64,000 bases of DNA, taken from assembly GCF_004769405.1 (NCBI RefSeq), contig NZ_RQES01000012.1:372001-436000 (forward strand), written 5' to 3'. A program made the position numbers and the translations under genes. The stretch is from Leptospira selangorensis (GTDB lineage Bacteria > Spirochaetota > Leptospiria > Leptospirales > Leptospiraceae). Under the pieces are notes generated by a model that saw nothing but the letters and a program-made list of their open reading frames with translations, did no database searches and had not been told where the DNA came from. Shown here piece by piece: positions 29,082-38,418 of the stretch. How positions within the stretch are numbered: position 1 is the first letter of the stretch; each line of letters begins with the position of its first letter.

Positions 29082-30170
29082 TTATTCTTTTATTAATTCA
29101 GGAGGAAGTTTAAACTTTCCGATCCTGTCGTTATGAAGACTTCCTAAATAGATATACTCCCCTTTCCTTTTCACGGAAGTGATCTCTTTTAGATGTTTTC
29201 CTTTCGGTTCTTGGAAACTTGCTTCTACTATTCCGTTTTCGTCCAGTATTACCGCAAAACCGTACGGTTGCGGCTTAGGCCAAAGGAATTTAGGTAGTTT
29301 AGCTACGATCGATTTTGTCCAAGGACGAGGATGTAAGATCTTATCCACCATATTGTTTCGAACGGTGAATAACGCTAGATAGAAATGACCCTTACGATCC
29401 GAGGAAATATTATCCGGGAACCCAGGAAGATTTTCTACCCAGATCTCGCTTGTTCCGGCCTTAGGCCCTTTGATCCAATATCTATGGATCCTATATTTAT
29501 AAGTTTCGTTTAATACTAAAAAGTCCTCATTTTTAGAAAGTGCCACTCCATTTGGAAAGAAAAGATCCTTCATTAGAGTTGTGGTCTTTTTTGTATGAGG
29601 ATCGTATTTTAATAAACGCCCATGAGGAACCGACTCCATTAGATCATACAAATATTCTGCAGAGCCGTATTTATCACTCGCATCCGAAAAATAGATCGTT
29701 CCATCTTTAGCAACATCCAAATCATCCGTGAATTTGAAAGGGACACCTTCGGATTCGGTGCTAAGAACTTCTACCTTTCCATCTTTGCTGATCTTTAATA
29801 ATCCTTTGATTGCATCCGCAACTATGATGGATCCATCTCCTAATAATTTCATTCCAAGAGGTCGCCCTCCCGTGAATGCGTGCGCCTTCATTTCTCCGTC
29901 TTTGGAGATAAGATACACTTTGCCATCTTCACTCGCAGAGTATATATTACCTTCGTCATCCGGTTCGATATCTTCCGGACCATGTATCTTTCCGAGTGCG
30001 ATTAGTTCTGCGGATTCCAAAGCTTTATTTTCCTGGAAGCCGCCGATCAAACCGGTATCGATAGGAGGTTGGTAGGCGATTGGTTTAATAGGAGAAGGTT
30101 TGAGTGCAAAACCTATTATAAAAATGATAATGAACGCTGCAGAGAGCAGGAGGATTTTTTTCGTGTTCAC
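29082..30170 (-). CDS. SMP-30/strictosidine-synthase-like six-bladed beta-propeller, membrane anchored
   Basis: About 363 residues from a GTG at 30170, chosen because GGAGG sits directly upstream and a membrane anchor (KILLLSAAFIIIFIIGFAL) begins there. The remainder is a beta-propeller with blade motifs such as GPEDIEPDDEGNIYSASEDG, DLDVAKDGTIYFSDASDKYG and FPNGVALSKNEDFLVLNETY. This resembles the strictosidine synthase-like/APMAP and gluconolactonase group of periplasmic or membrane-anchored lactonases and arylesterases. It lies upstream of the acyl-CoA dehydrogenase on the same strand; a lactonase that opens 4-hydroxy acid lactones would fit that operon, though this is inference. Confidence 0.82.
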   Translation of the reverse strand: MNTKKILLLSAAFIIIFIIGFALKPSPIKPIAYQPPIDTGLIGGFQENKALESAELIALGKIHGPEDIEPDDEGNIYSASEDGKVYLISKDGEMKAHAFTGGRPLGMKLLGDGSIIVADAIKGLLKISKDGKVEVLSTESEGVPFKFTDDLDVAKDGTIYFSDASDKYGSAEYLYDLMESVPHGRLLKYDPHTKKTTTLMKDLFFPNGVALSKNEDFLVLNETYKYRIHRYWIKGPKAGTSEIWVENLPGFPDNISSDRKGHFYLALFTVRNNMVDKILHPRPWTKSIVAKLPKFLWPKPQPYGFAVILDENGIVEASFQEPKGKHLKEITSVKRKGEYIYLGSLHNDRIGKFKLPPELIKE

Positions 30171-30304
30171 GATTCCCTCCTTAGGGAAAACGAATGAGAC
30201 GCTACTTACGAAGGTCGGGCAGTCAACGTAAAATTCTGAGGTTCCCGCCTTCTTACCAGAATAATTGATTGCGGCTCCCAACCAATCGCCGATATCGTAC
30301 ATGA

Positions 30305-30326
30305 GGACTGAAAACTTTTCCAGTCC
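30305..30326. promoter_or_regulatory. 22-bp imperfect dyad upstream of the cNMP-binding gene
   Basis: GGACTGAAAACTTTTCCAGTCC is a 22-bp dyad with two mismatched pairs (9 of 11 pairs match). It ends 8 bp before the ATG at 30335, between divergent genes. The length equals that of CRP-type sites, so autoregulation is possible, but a leader hairpin is equally compatible. Confidence 0.45.
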
Positions 30327-30334
30327 GTTTTAGC

Positions 30335-30967
30335 ATGAAGATCTCTGAAGATATGGTAAACAAACACGGTCTCCGCTTTAAGGAATCCGCTGTTATTTTC
30401 GATGAGAACGAACCTGCAGATCAAATGTATCTGATCCTTTCTGGAAAAGTAGGAATCCATAAAAAAGTAAAAGAAGCATTCAAACTTCTGATAGAACTGA
30501 AAGAAGGGGATATGTTCGGTGAGATGGCGCTGGTGGATCGCAAACCCAGAAGTGCAAGAGCCATCGCAAAAACCGACGTATTATTATTTGCGATCACTGA
30601 GAGCGTGTTCTATAACTTAATCCAGACCAACCCTTCTTTCTCTTTAAAGATGGTTAAAATGCTTTCTTCCAGATTAAGAGAGACCAACCAAACCATAGCT
30701 AGTCTTTTAAAAGGAGACAGAAAGAATATTGTAACTTCTGCACTCATTACTTTCGCACAAACGAGAGGAGAGCAAGAAGATGGACAATACAAGGTACATT
30801 TGGCCGCATTCATGAAATGGGCCATCTTAAGAGTTGGATTAGAACATGCGGATCTGGTATCCGCGATCAATCTTTTGGTAAAAGACAAGATGGTCGAACA
30901 ACCTAAAAACGATCCTAGCCATATAATGATACGGGACACGTTTTTTAAATACACATTGGACCAGTAA
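30335..30967 (+). CDS. Cyclic-nucleotide-binding (CRP-like) domain protein
   Basis: A 210-residue protein with an N-terminal cNMP-binding beta-roll. The phosphate-binding cassette reads [19 protein letters not shown], which keeps the Glu and Arg expected for cAMP binding. A dimerisation-type helix follows ([24 protein letters not shown]). The C-terminal 80 residues do not show an obvious CRP winged-helix recognition sequence, so it may act other than as a DNA-binding regulator. It is divergent from the propeller gene and overlaps no neighbour; the acyltransferase gene follows 3 bp downstream. The translation start lacks a good ribosome binding site, and ATG 30353 is an alternative. Confidence 0.82.
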   Translation: MKISEDMVNKHGLRFKESAVIFDENEPADQMYLILSGKVGIHKKVKEAFKLLIELKEGDMFGEMALVDRKPRSARAIAKTDVLLFAITESVFYNLIQTNPSFSLKMVKMLSSRLRETNQTIASLLKGDRKNIVTSALITFAQTRGEQEDGQYKVHLAAFMKWAILRVGLEHADLVSAINLLVKDKMVEQPKNDPSHIMIRDTFFKYTLDQ

Positions 30968-30970
30968 TTC

Positions 30971-32167
30971 TTGGCTGAACAAAGCTTACCGGTCAAACAA
31001 AACAGGCTGGATTATTTAGACAATCTCAGATCCTTCGCATTATTATTAGGATTAGCATTTCATGTGGCGATCGTATATGCTGCAATCATCATATATCCAT
31101 TAAGAAATGATGATAGATCTATCGCATTCGACGTATTCGGAGAATGGGTGCATCTTTTCAGGATGCCGATGTTTTTTGTTCTTTCAGGTTATTTTACTGA
31201 AAGGATTTATCTTTCTAAAACATTAAAAGAATTTTTAAGATTAAGAGCGTTAAGGATCATCCTTCCTTTGATCCCAGGGATCATATTATTCGCACCAATG
31301 CAATATTATGTGAACGCATTACAAGAAGGTTATCAAGGGAACTATTTCAAGTTTTTATGGGAAGAATTCTTACTCAAGAATCCTGCTCCTTCTCACCTTT
31401 GGTTTATACTATATCTAGCATTATATACTTTTTTATATTTAGGGGTTCGTCCTTTAGTCTCCAGGATCGGGAAATTTATACTTCCTTCTTCCAGATATGG
31501 AGAAGAAGGATCCGAAAAAAGACCAAGCGTAAAATGGGAAACATTACTGATTGCAGGTATTTGGTGCACCATCTGGACCTGCGGCATTAATTACTTTTTC
31601 CTAAAAGACCAAAAATACCTGAATATAGAGCCGGTACAATTCATATACGATTTCAGCTTTTTCTTATTCGGAAGTTTTTTGATCGGGAAAGAAAGTACGA
31701 TCTTAAAAGGAAAAACGAATCGTTTCGAGATCATTTTACTCGGATTTTTATCCTTTATATTTTTCGGATTATTCTATTGGGTAAGCACAATCGATCCATA
31801 CTGGTCTTATTTCGGATATACCGGATTCGGGATGAGAATACTTCATATTTTTCTAAAATGTTTGGGCGGATGGATCTGGATTGCGTTTTTTATCCGGCTA
31901 TTCCAGTTGTTCTTTAACAAAACAGGAAAACTCAGTTCTTATTTAAGAGAATCCAGTTTGCCGGTGTATTTAATCCATCATCCGATTTCTCTCGGGGTCG
32001 GATTTTTGGTAATAAGCACAGGTCTTTCTATCTGGATCAAGTTTTCACTTCATATCTTCTTCGTATATGCTCTTACTTTCTTAGTGTATCATTTTGTTAT
32101 TCGAGATTCTAATTTCTGGCTGACTGTGCTAGGAAATAAAGGGATCAGCTTTAAAAGAAATAAGTAA
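30971..32167 (+). CDS. Acyltransferase 3 family membrane protein (OpgC/MdoC-like)
   Basis: A 398-residue protein with about ten membrane helices. The opening RLDYLDNLRSFALLLGLAFH, with an active-site His at the end of helix 1, together with FRMPMFFVLSGYFTERI, is the signature of acyltransferase family 3, which acylates surface glycans or small molecules. Late motifs such as ESSLPVYLIHHPI with two His residues resemble the OpgC/MdoC glucan succinyltransferase branch. Start is TTG at 30971, only 3 bp after the preceding stop, so translational coupling with the cNMP-binding gene is probable. Confidence 0.85.
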   Translation: MAEQSLPVKQNRLDYLDNLRSFALLLGLAFHVAIVYAAIIIYPLRNDDRSIAFDVFGEWVHLFRMPMFFVLSGYFTERIYLSKTLKEFLRLRALRIILPLIPGIILFAPMQYYVNALQEGYQGNYFKFLWEEFLLKNPAPSHLWFILYLALYTFLYLGVRPLVSRIGKFILPSSRYGEEGSEKRPSVKWETLLIAGIWCTIWTCGINYFFLKDQKYLNIEPVQFIYDFSFFLFGSFLIGKESTILKGKTNRFEIILLGFLSFIFFGLFYWVSTIDPYWSYFGYTGFGMRILHIFLKCLGGWIWIAFFIRLFQLFFNKTGKLSSYLRESSLPVYLIHHPISLGVGFLVISTGLSIWIKFSLHIFFVYALTFLVYHFVIRDSNFWLTVLGNKGISFKRNK

Positions 32168-32297
32168 CTTTTATCTTATCACCTAATATTAAATTCCTTC
32201 GGTTTCTACCCATAAGAGCTCGCAAACCTAGTAACTCTACGAATAGAAATTTATTTACTTACGGGTCATAATTTTCCTATAAAAAGGCAAGGAAATC

Positions 32298-33284
32298 ATG
32301 AACCTCAATCGAAAAACTTGGATCTATATTCTTTTATTTTACACGATCGGCCTAGTAGGCTGCACAAAAGACAATAGTGGTACCGATCCTTTAATGTATT
32401 TGGTCGTATTTAATGGTCTTCCTGTTGCGGATATCGTATTCGAAAAAGGTTTTCCCGGCTCGGACAATACTCTTACTACAAATAATTTCACAGGAGTTGC
32501 GGGAGATTATACTATTACGGTAGGTGGAGAAGCAGCCACCGGGATCAATCTTCCAGGAGATGGAAGTTTAGAATTTATCATGCCCACAGTCTCGGGGATA
32601 ACAGAGAACACTACTCTTCCACTGGTAGTTACCAAAAACGGAAATCCATTCCTTGCAAAAACGGTTAGATACAGACCGATTATAGATATTACGTTAGGAG
32701 CACCGAACAGTTACGGTAGACTCGTAAGTGCTTCCGACCAAAACAGTTATCTAAGAATCACATTAGGAAGCACAGGAGATGTTCTTTTTAATATATTTGG
32801 GTACATCGGAGCTAATTTAAATTTATACTATTATACCAGCCCGACAGGCTCTAAGACCACGATCGTAGAAGACGGAAGAACGGGAGCTCAATTTAAAAAA
32901 GCAAATCTCACTAGTGGCACTTATATTATAGAAGTCAAATATTCCGGCGGCGTATTTCCCGCAAGTTATAGAACCAATATCGCAAACGGTCAAATTCAGG
33001 CAACTGGCGTTTCCAACCAAATGGACTATGCCAGATGTTACGATACCTTGGGAGGTGGAACAACATACGTAGGGGCTTCACACGATTGTAACGGCTTAAA
33101 TGGAAGCACATACACTCGCAGCGGAAGATGCACTTATCCTAGTGACGGGGGACTTACTACCAGAAGTTATTATACCAGCGGAACGGGGTTTGGCGGATTC
33201 GACCCTTGGTATGCACAAACCACCTGCACCCAACCTGGTTACGGATCTTATAACGAGTCTGAAGCTATCTACGAGTTTAACTAA
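32298..33284 (+). CDS. Hypothetical lipoprotein with Ig-like and PPC-like regions
   Basis: A 328-residue lipoprotein (lipobox GLVGC). Residues about 50-130 read as a beta-sandwich of IPT/TIG type, with GDGSLEFIMPTVSGITENTT. Residues about 140-230 resemble a pre-peptidase C-terminal (PPC)-like domain (DVLFNIFGYIGANLNLYYYT). The C-terminal 90 residues contain Gly, Tyr and Ser and several Cys (four to five), perhaps forming disulfides after export. No enzyme motif is seen. Likely a surface-exposed or periplasmic protein; it is monocistronic with a weak hairpin after its stop. Confidence 0.7.
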   Translation: MNLNRKTWIYILLFYTIGLVGCTKDNSGTDPLMYLVVFNGLPVADIVFEKGFPGSDNTLTTNNFTGVAGDYTITVGGEAATGINLPGDGSLEFIMPTVSGITENTTLPLVVTKNGNPFLAKTVRYRPIIDITLGAPNSYGRLVSASDQNSYLRITLGSTGDVLFNIFGYIGANLNLYYYTSPTGSKTTIVEDGRTGAQFKKANLTSGTYIIEVKYSGGVFPASYRTNIANGQIQATGVSNQMDYARCYDTLGGGTTYVGASHDCNGLNGSTYTRSGRCTYPSDGGLTTRSYYTSGTGFGGFDPWYAQTTCTQPGYGSYNESEAIYEFN

Positions 33285-33311
33285 GTAGAAGTCCTTCATA
33301 ATTTTATAATA

Positions 33312-33334
33312 TTTCCGCGGGTTCGGAAAATTTT
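33312..33334 (+). terminator. Weak hairpin after the lipoprotein gene
   Basis: TTTCCG pairs with CGGAAA around a 6-nt loop followed by ATTTT, 27 bp after the lipoprotein stop and upstream of the response regulator start. Confidence 0.4.
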
Positions 33335-33348
33335 AAGGATTGCCATTA

Positions 33349-34029
33349 GTGCTATATTCTTCAAAATCCGAGAAAATGTCCGTCCGAACCCGTCCCAAAA
33401 TATTCTTAATAGACGATCACCCCATCGTTCGCTCCGGATTAGAATCAGAGATCAAGGCTTCCGGAGATTATGAATATTGTGGCTCCGCTTCTTCTATAAA
33501 AGAAGGCACCAAAATGATGAGCTTCACCCGGCCTGACCTGTTGATCTGCGATGTTTCTCTCCAAGACGAAAATGGGATCAAAGAGTTAGATTCCATTCGT
33601 AAAAAATTCCCGGAGATGAAGATCGTATTTTTGACAATGCATAGGGATTGGTCCTATTTACAAGAAGCTATTTCCGCCGGTGCGGACGGTTATATTCTAA
33701 AAAGTGATTCTATGGAATCGATTATGGCCTCCATTAAGAAAGTATTAAATAGAGGCAAGGTGTTTCCCGGAGAGATCGCAAACTTCAGTTATGACGAAAA
33801 ACATATTAGAGATATCGCCGAAATCGTCAAAAAGCTCACCAAAAGAGAAGGCCAGATCTTGAACTTTCTATCCAAGGGAAAATTGAATAGAGAGATCGCA
33901 GAAGAATTAAAACTAAGTGTCAGAACGGTTGAGGCTCATAGGGCATCCATTTTCAAAAAGTTAGAAGTGGATAATATGGTAGAATTGACCAGGATCTTAG
34001 TTCAACTCAAGTCTTTAGATACGAATTAA
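33349..34029 (+). CDS. NarL/FixJ-family response regulator
   Basis: About 226 residues. The receiver domain has the acidic pair in FLIDDHPIVRSGL, the phospho-acceptor Asp in LLICDVSLQDENG, and the conserved Thr/Lys region VFLTMHRD and DGYILKSD. The C-terminal LuxR-type HTH reads LTKREGQILNFLSKGKLNRE and LKLSVRTVEAHRASIFKKL. The GTG at 33349 is preferred because AAGGAT lies 8 bp upstream; TTG 33340 and ATG 33376 are alternatives. It converges with the 7TMR-DISM histidine kinase, overlapping by 4 bp, which is a likely cognate pair arranged tail to tail. Confidence 0.93.
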   Translation: MLYSSKSEKMSVRTRPKIFLIDDHPIVRSGLESEIKASGDYEYCGSASSIKEGTKMMSFTRPDLLICDVSLQDENGIKELDSIRKKFPEMKIVFLTMHRDWSYLQEAISAGADGYILKSDSMESIMASIKKVLNRGKVFPGEIANFSYDEKHIRDIAEIVKKLTKREGQILNFLSKGKLNREIAEELKLSVRTVEAHRASIFKKLEVDNMVELTRILVQLKSLDTN

Positions 34030-36356
34030 GAACGAAGAAGTATCGTAAATCTAGTTCCCCTACCTTCTTCCGAAGAAACAAGTATCTCTCCTCCGTGAGC
34101 GGATACAATTTTACGAATGATAGAAAGTCCAAGCCCTGTCCCGTAAGGTTTTTTACTTCCGAAACCTGAATCGAAAATATATTTTTCCATATCCTTACTA
34201 AAACCTTCTCCATCATCCTCAAAGATCAGATAAACGACATTCTCCTCTTTTTCGATCCGGATAGAAAAGGTACCTTTTTCATCAGTAGCTTCCGCGGCAT
34301 TTTTCGCCAAATTAAAGATCAACCTACGGATGCGAAGTGGATCCAGATGAATATTTCCTTTTGCATTTATTTTAGAGACCAGTTTCATCTCTGTAGATTG
34401 AAAGAAGGTCGCCAAATCCTCGAAAATTTCCTTAAAATAGGTTTTTATATCCACATTACGTAAATCCAAGATGATTCTATTTTTAGAAAAATCTAATATA
34501 TCTAAGGTAAGATTTGTAAGTGCATCCACTTCCTTCTCCGCTTGAAAAAGAAGACCAGTCTTAGATTTACCTTTTTGAGATCCTAAATTTTTTAAATTTT
34601 GACGGATCATCGCGATCGGATGTCCTAGATCATGAACTATCTCCGCCGAAAGTTCTCCTATGATAGCAAGTTTCTCCCTATCTTGCCTTGCGATATTACG
34701 TACTGAAAACGCAAGTGCATCAGCGATCCCTCTTACCCAATCTACTTGAGAATCATCCGAATAACCTTCAAAAGGAAGATCGAAGATCAATTTGTAAAGC
34801 TGCTCATCTTGGGCAGAAACGATCAGTCTATTATTTCGAACCACCGGTTCGGCAAGTGAAGAAGGCTCCAAACCCAGAAGATCCTTCACATCATACTTAT
34901 AAACTTCTACGGTTTCCAAATCGCCCTGGGAAGAAATAGAGTACCTTTTCCAAACGGAAGAATTCGGTTCTTCTAAATACACATAGACCGTTTGTTCTTT
35001 TCCGTTTTCATGAAAAATTTTCAGAGCAGTATCCGCGGCCTTATCATAAGAATAAGATTGCATAATCTCTCTTGTAGAGAAGACCAAAGATTTCATTTTG
35101 ATTCCCAATGTGTCCGAACGTCTGAATGCTTCTGAAAAAATTTTAGAGATCAAAATCGAATATGCGAGGATCAGCGCAACTTCTCCATATTGGATCAAAT
35201 ACATACTCTTCCAAAATCCTAAAAAGAACATGATATCATTTAAAGTACATAAGCTAATCACTATATAGCCCGCAAATAGAATGACACCCCCCTCAATTCT
35301 TCTTTTCAGACCTATCGAAAGAAGAATCAGCCAAATAGGCATCGTGACTAAAGGCATATATAATGCGATTGGAAGAAGTGTAAGTGTATAGTATGTATTC
35401 GGAAAAAATAATACGATAATAACCGCTAAATAGTAAGGAACACAAAAGTATTGGCCGAACCTTCTCCAAAAATCTGTCTTACAATATCTATATAAAAAAG
35501 CATACAAAGTCGGCCCGGAAGCATATACACTGATATATTCCAAACGGTTCGGTAGCTCCCATGAAATCCCCTGTAGAAATTCATACGCAAGCCTTGAATC
35601 ACCATTTGTCAAAGAACGGATCATGATCAAAAAACAATGAAATGCGAATAATAAGTGAGCGGATTCGTTCCTTCTAAAAAAATAAAAGAATACATTATAA
35701 AAAGACATTGTGGCCGCGATGAGCACCAAAGCCCACTCTAGGTCCCGCCGTTTCCTCACATCCTGCAAAACATTTTCCAATTCTCCCAACTGAATGGAAT
35801 TCCAAACTCCTCCCCATCTGTTTTGAAAATTAGAAACATGAAATACCAACTCCAGATTTTCCGAATCAGGAGTTAGAGAAATTTTTAATTCATACTTTGC
35901 TATAGATTCAGATTTGGATTTTCCTACAGTTCCAACACTTGCTACTTTCTTTCCGTTCGCATAAAGTATATAAGAAGTTCCCAGGTCCGGGATCTTGAGA
36001 GCTAAGGTCTGCCTTCTTTCTCTCAATTTTAATTTAAGCCGATAAGTAGCGTAACCATGGCCTGCAATACCGGGATCTTTAGAAAAACTTTCCGTCCAAA
36101 CAGAAGGAACAGTTACGATTTTTTTTTGGGATTTATATTTCGGACCTGAGAAGTCACCGGGAGAAATAAATTCTTCCCAATAAAATTCCCATTCTCCATC
36201 TAATGGAATGATCTTACCGTCTTGAAAAGAATGTTTACTTAAATCCAGAATTCCATTCTTCGCAGAAGAATGTTCCAGGCCCGATCCGATAAGACCGCAA
36301 TGAAAAAGAAAAGAAGAGATTAGGAGGGCAAAGCAGGTTGTTTTTCCGAATCTCAC
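34026..36356 (-). CDS. 7TMR-DISM sensor histidine kinase
   Basis: A 776-residue protein. The N-terminus carries a hydrophobic leader ending in LFHC, so it may be lipidated or anchored. A periplasmic 7TMR-DISM extracellular jelly-roll domain (GEWEFYWEEF, VPSVW, ATYRLKLKL) precedes seven membrane helices (about 205-415). A coiled linker leads to an H-box, IGELSAEIVHDLGHPIAMI, and a HATPase with NLAKNAAEA, DDGEGF and GTGLGLSI. The extracellular fold binds carbohydrates or related small molecules in other members. The gene ends in 4-bp overlap with the convergent response regulator. Confidence 0.92.
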   Translation of the reverse strand: MRFGKTTCFALLISSFLFHCGLIGSGLEHSSAKNGILDLSKHSFQDGKIIPLDGEWEFYWEEFISPGDFSGPKYKSQKKIVTVPSVWTESFSKDPGIAGHGYATYRLKLKLRERRQTLALKIPDLGTSYILYANGKKVASVGTVGKSKSESIAKYELKISLTPDSENLELVFHVSNFQNRWGGVWNSIQLGELENVLQDVRKRRDLEWALVLIAATMSFYNVFFYFFRRNESAHLLFAFHCFLIMIRSLTNGDSRLAYEFLQGISWELPNRLEYISVYASGPTLYAFLYRYCKTDFWRRFGQYFCVPYYLAVIIVLFFPNTYYTLTLLPIALYMPLVTMPIWLILLSIGLKRRIEGGVILFAGYIVISLCTLNDIMFFLGFWKSMYLIQYGEVALILAYSILISKIFSEAFRRSDTLGIKMKSLVFSTREIMQSYSYDKAADTALKIFHENGKEQTVYVYLEEPNSSVWKRYSISSQGDLETVEVYKYDVKDLLGLEPSSLAEPVVRNNRLIVSAQDEQLYKLIFDLPFEGYSDDSQVDWVRGIADALAFSVRNIARQDREKLAIIGELSAEIVHDLGHPIAMIRQNLKNLGSQKGKSKTGLLFQAEKEVDALTNLTLDILDFSKNRIILDLRNVDIKTYFKEIFEDLATFFQSTEMKLVSKINAKGNIHLDPLRIRRLIFNLAKNAAEATDEKGTFSIRIEKEENVVYLIFEDDGEGFSKDMEKYIFDSGFGSKKPYGTGLGLSIIRKIVSAHGGEILVSSEEGRGTRFTILLRS

Positions 36357-36447
36357 GCGGCAAATCTATGGTGAATCTTGAAATCCGTAAATGCAAAACC
36401 TGTCTGTTATTCTAAAAATCCCTTGCCAGAGAATCTCGAATAAAAAT

Positions 36448-36534
<87 letters not shown>

Positions 36535-36618
36535 GGTAAAACGGTTTAGATAGAGTGGAATAGTCGGACTTCCGACAAACTTCTAAACCGTGAAAGTTTC
36601 CACTCATCCCTGAAACAA
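36535..36618 (+). other. Structured spacer between the two tRNAs
   Basis: A perfect 10-bp inverted repeat (ACGGTTTAGA at 36541-36550 and TCTAAACCGT at 36582-36591) encloses a smaller hairpin GTCGGA-CT-TCCGAC (36563-36576). An alternative pairing joins GAGTGGAA (36553) with TTCCACTC (36598). It probably shapes the primary transcript for RNase processing. Confidence 0.55.
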
Positions 36619-36691
<73 letters not shown>

Positions 36692-36698
36692 ATGTTCT

Positions 36699-38342
36699 TT
36701 ATTCCCTTCCCGTATTTTTTTTCCAAGAATCGATATCCGCTTTTTTCGATAGAATAAAGTTTTTAATCTCTTTCTCATTCTTTGTAGAGAATACGTAAAT
36801 TTTTGCTCCGGGGCATTCTTCTTTATGCGCTCCTGGACCAAAAGTTTTTGATAAAACTTCTTCATCCAATTCATTTAAGATCGCAAAAGAATAATTCGTA
36901 TCAAGCTGATACCATCTAAACGTATTTTGCCAAGGTCGAATGCTTAGATCCGGTTCGTAATAATCAGAGACTAGTCCTATCTTAGAGAAATTTCGAACAG
37001 GAGCAGAAGTCCAAAAACCTCCCATACCTCTTTGCCAATGCTTCTTTCTGCCTAAATCATCTAGACAAGATATCCACTCCGGATAATATTCAATCTTTAG
37101 AGATTTATTTTTAATGAGATAAGAAGATAAATAACTCCCTCCATAGATAAGAATGAAGAAGGTAATTATCTTTAAGACCCTTCCTTTGATCAGAATACAA
37201 AAAAGACCGAATAAACTTGGAATCAAAATTCCTAAATAACGAAATGGAATTTTTTCGGGTAGTGTATTTTCTGAAACGTAAGCGGTCAAAATAAGAAAGA
37301 AAGGTAAGATAACTCCGGAGAATATGTAAAATAGATCTAAGTTTAAGGACCGATTATCATCTTTCCTGAACCTTCTTAAACTAAAGAATAATATACCGCA
37401 ACCGAAAGCGAGGATCCAAAGTATTCCGGTTAACGAGCCCAAAAAACTAGGAAAACTATTCCAAAAAGAGGGATCAAAGATTAATTTAAGATTTCCGAAT
37501 ATACTTTTTTCGAAATATCGATACGGAAAGAATACTGTATCATTTTTAACGAGTAGAGAATAAGTTTTAATTCCTGCAAATAGACCTAAAACAACCGGGA
37601 CCCATTTCACTATATACGAAATCGAAAGTTTCGGTTCTTTAAAGATCTTACCCAGATTCGTAAATAATTCATATAAAAGAATAGGGATCAAAAAAGAAGG
37701 CAGAAATAATGGATCAGAAAGAACTGCTATGAAGATAAGTAAAAACTCGAGTATATAATGGGCCTTGTTCTTTTTAGGAGTGAAAAATAAAACCCAGGAA
37801 ATCGGGAGCAAACACCAGGCTCCTGTATGAAACCCGGGAAGAAATAGAGGTAAGAAGCGACTCTCGAAAATGAAAAGTCCACCCAAAACAAACCAAATAG
37901 AGATCCTATAAAGAAAACTAATATTAGATTCTTCTGGCAGACATCTTTTAAATAAAATATTCCAAGAGAAGAATAAAAATGTCCATTGTAAGATTGTAAA
38001 TCCTAAATGAACGACTTCAATTGAAGCATTGATCGGAATTGCAAGTAGTCTAAGTAGAAAATATAAAAATAGATCCGGAAATAAATAAAAGGCAGGTGTC
38101 CAGGTCCAATCTTTCAATCCAGCGAATACGTTACCTTCTTCGTATCCTTTAATAAGTTCCGAGAATACATTTGCAAAAAATAAGGAATCAGTGGAATAAA
38201 ACGATCTTGCCGTTGATTCAGAACCGGAGATACTCCCCAAACTCATCAGAAAAATTGAAAAGGAGATAAGAAGGAAAAATAGTTTTATTTCCTTACGATC
38301 TAAGAACTGATCCATTAAACTCACTTCAGAAAGACTTCGCAT
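36699..38342 (-). CDS. Polytopic membrane protein, possible GT-C-type glycosyltransferase (paralogue 1)
   Basis: A 547-residue protein with ten or more membrane helices and a C-terminal soluble domain. Early in the sequence an extracytoplasmic stretch FYSTDSLFFANVFSELIKGY and WTWTPAFYLFPDLFLYFLL resembles the acidic-loop region of GT-C enzymes, but no firm family is recognised. The C-terminus contains YEPDLSIRPWQNTFRWYQLD. A paralogue of nearly the same length lies at 39709-41349 on the same strand, separated by a divergent sugar dehydrogenase. The gene ends 7 bp from the tRNA-Ala. Confidence 0.72.
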   Translation of the reverse strand: MRSLSEVSLMDQFLDRKEIKLFFLLISFSIFLMSLGSISGSESTARSFYSTDSLFFANVFSELIKGYEEGNVFAGLKDWTWTPAFYLFPDLFLYFLLRLLAIPINASIEVVHLGFTILQWTFLFFSWNILFKRCLPEESNISFLYRISIWFVLGGLFIFESRFLPLFLPGFHTGAWCLLPISWVLFFTPKKNKAHYILEFLLIFIAVLSDPLFLPSFLIPILLYELFTNLGKIFKEPKLSISYIVKWVPVVLGLFAGIKTYSLLVKNDTVFFPYRYFEKSIFGNLKLIFDPSFWNSFPSFLGSLTGILWILAFGCGILFFSLRRFRKDDNRSLNLDLFYIFSGVILPFFLILTAYVSENTLPEKIPFRYLGILIPSLFGLFCILIKGRVLKIITFFILIYGGSYLSSYLIKNKSLKIEYYPEWISCLDDLGRKKHWQRGMGGFWTSAPVRNFSKIGLVSDYYEPDLSIRPWQNTFRWYQLDTNYSFAILNELDEEVLSKTFGPGAHKEECPGAKIYVFSTKNEKEIKNFILSKKADIDSWKKNTGRE

Positions 38343-38418
38343 CTAAATTGGACCGGTCAAGCGGATTCTAATCAGAAAAAGACTGGATATAATCTTGCTC
38401 AAAGGAAGAATTCGGATC

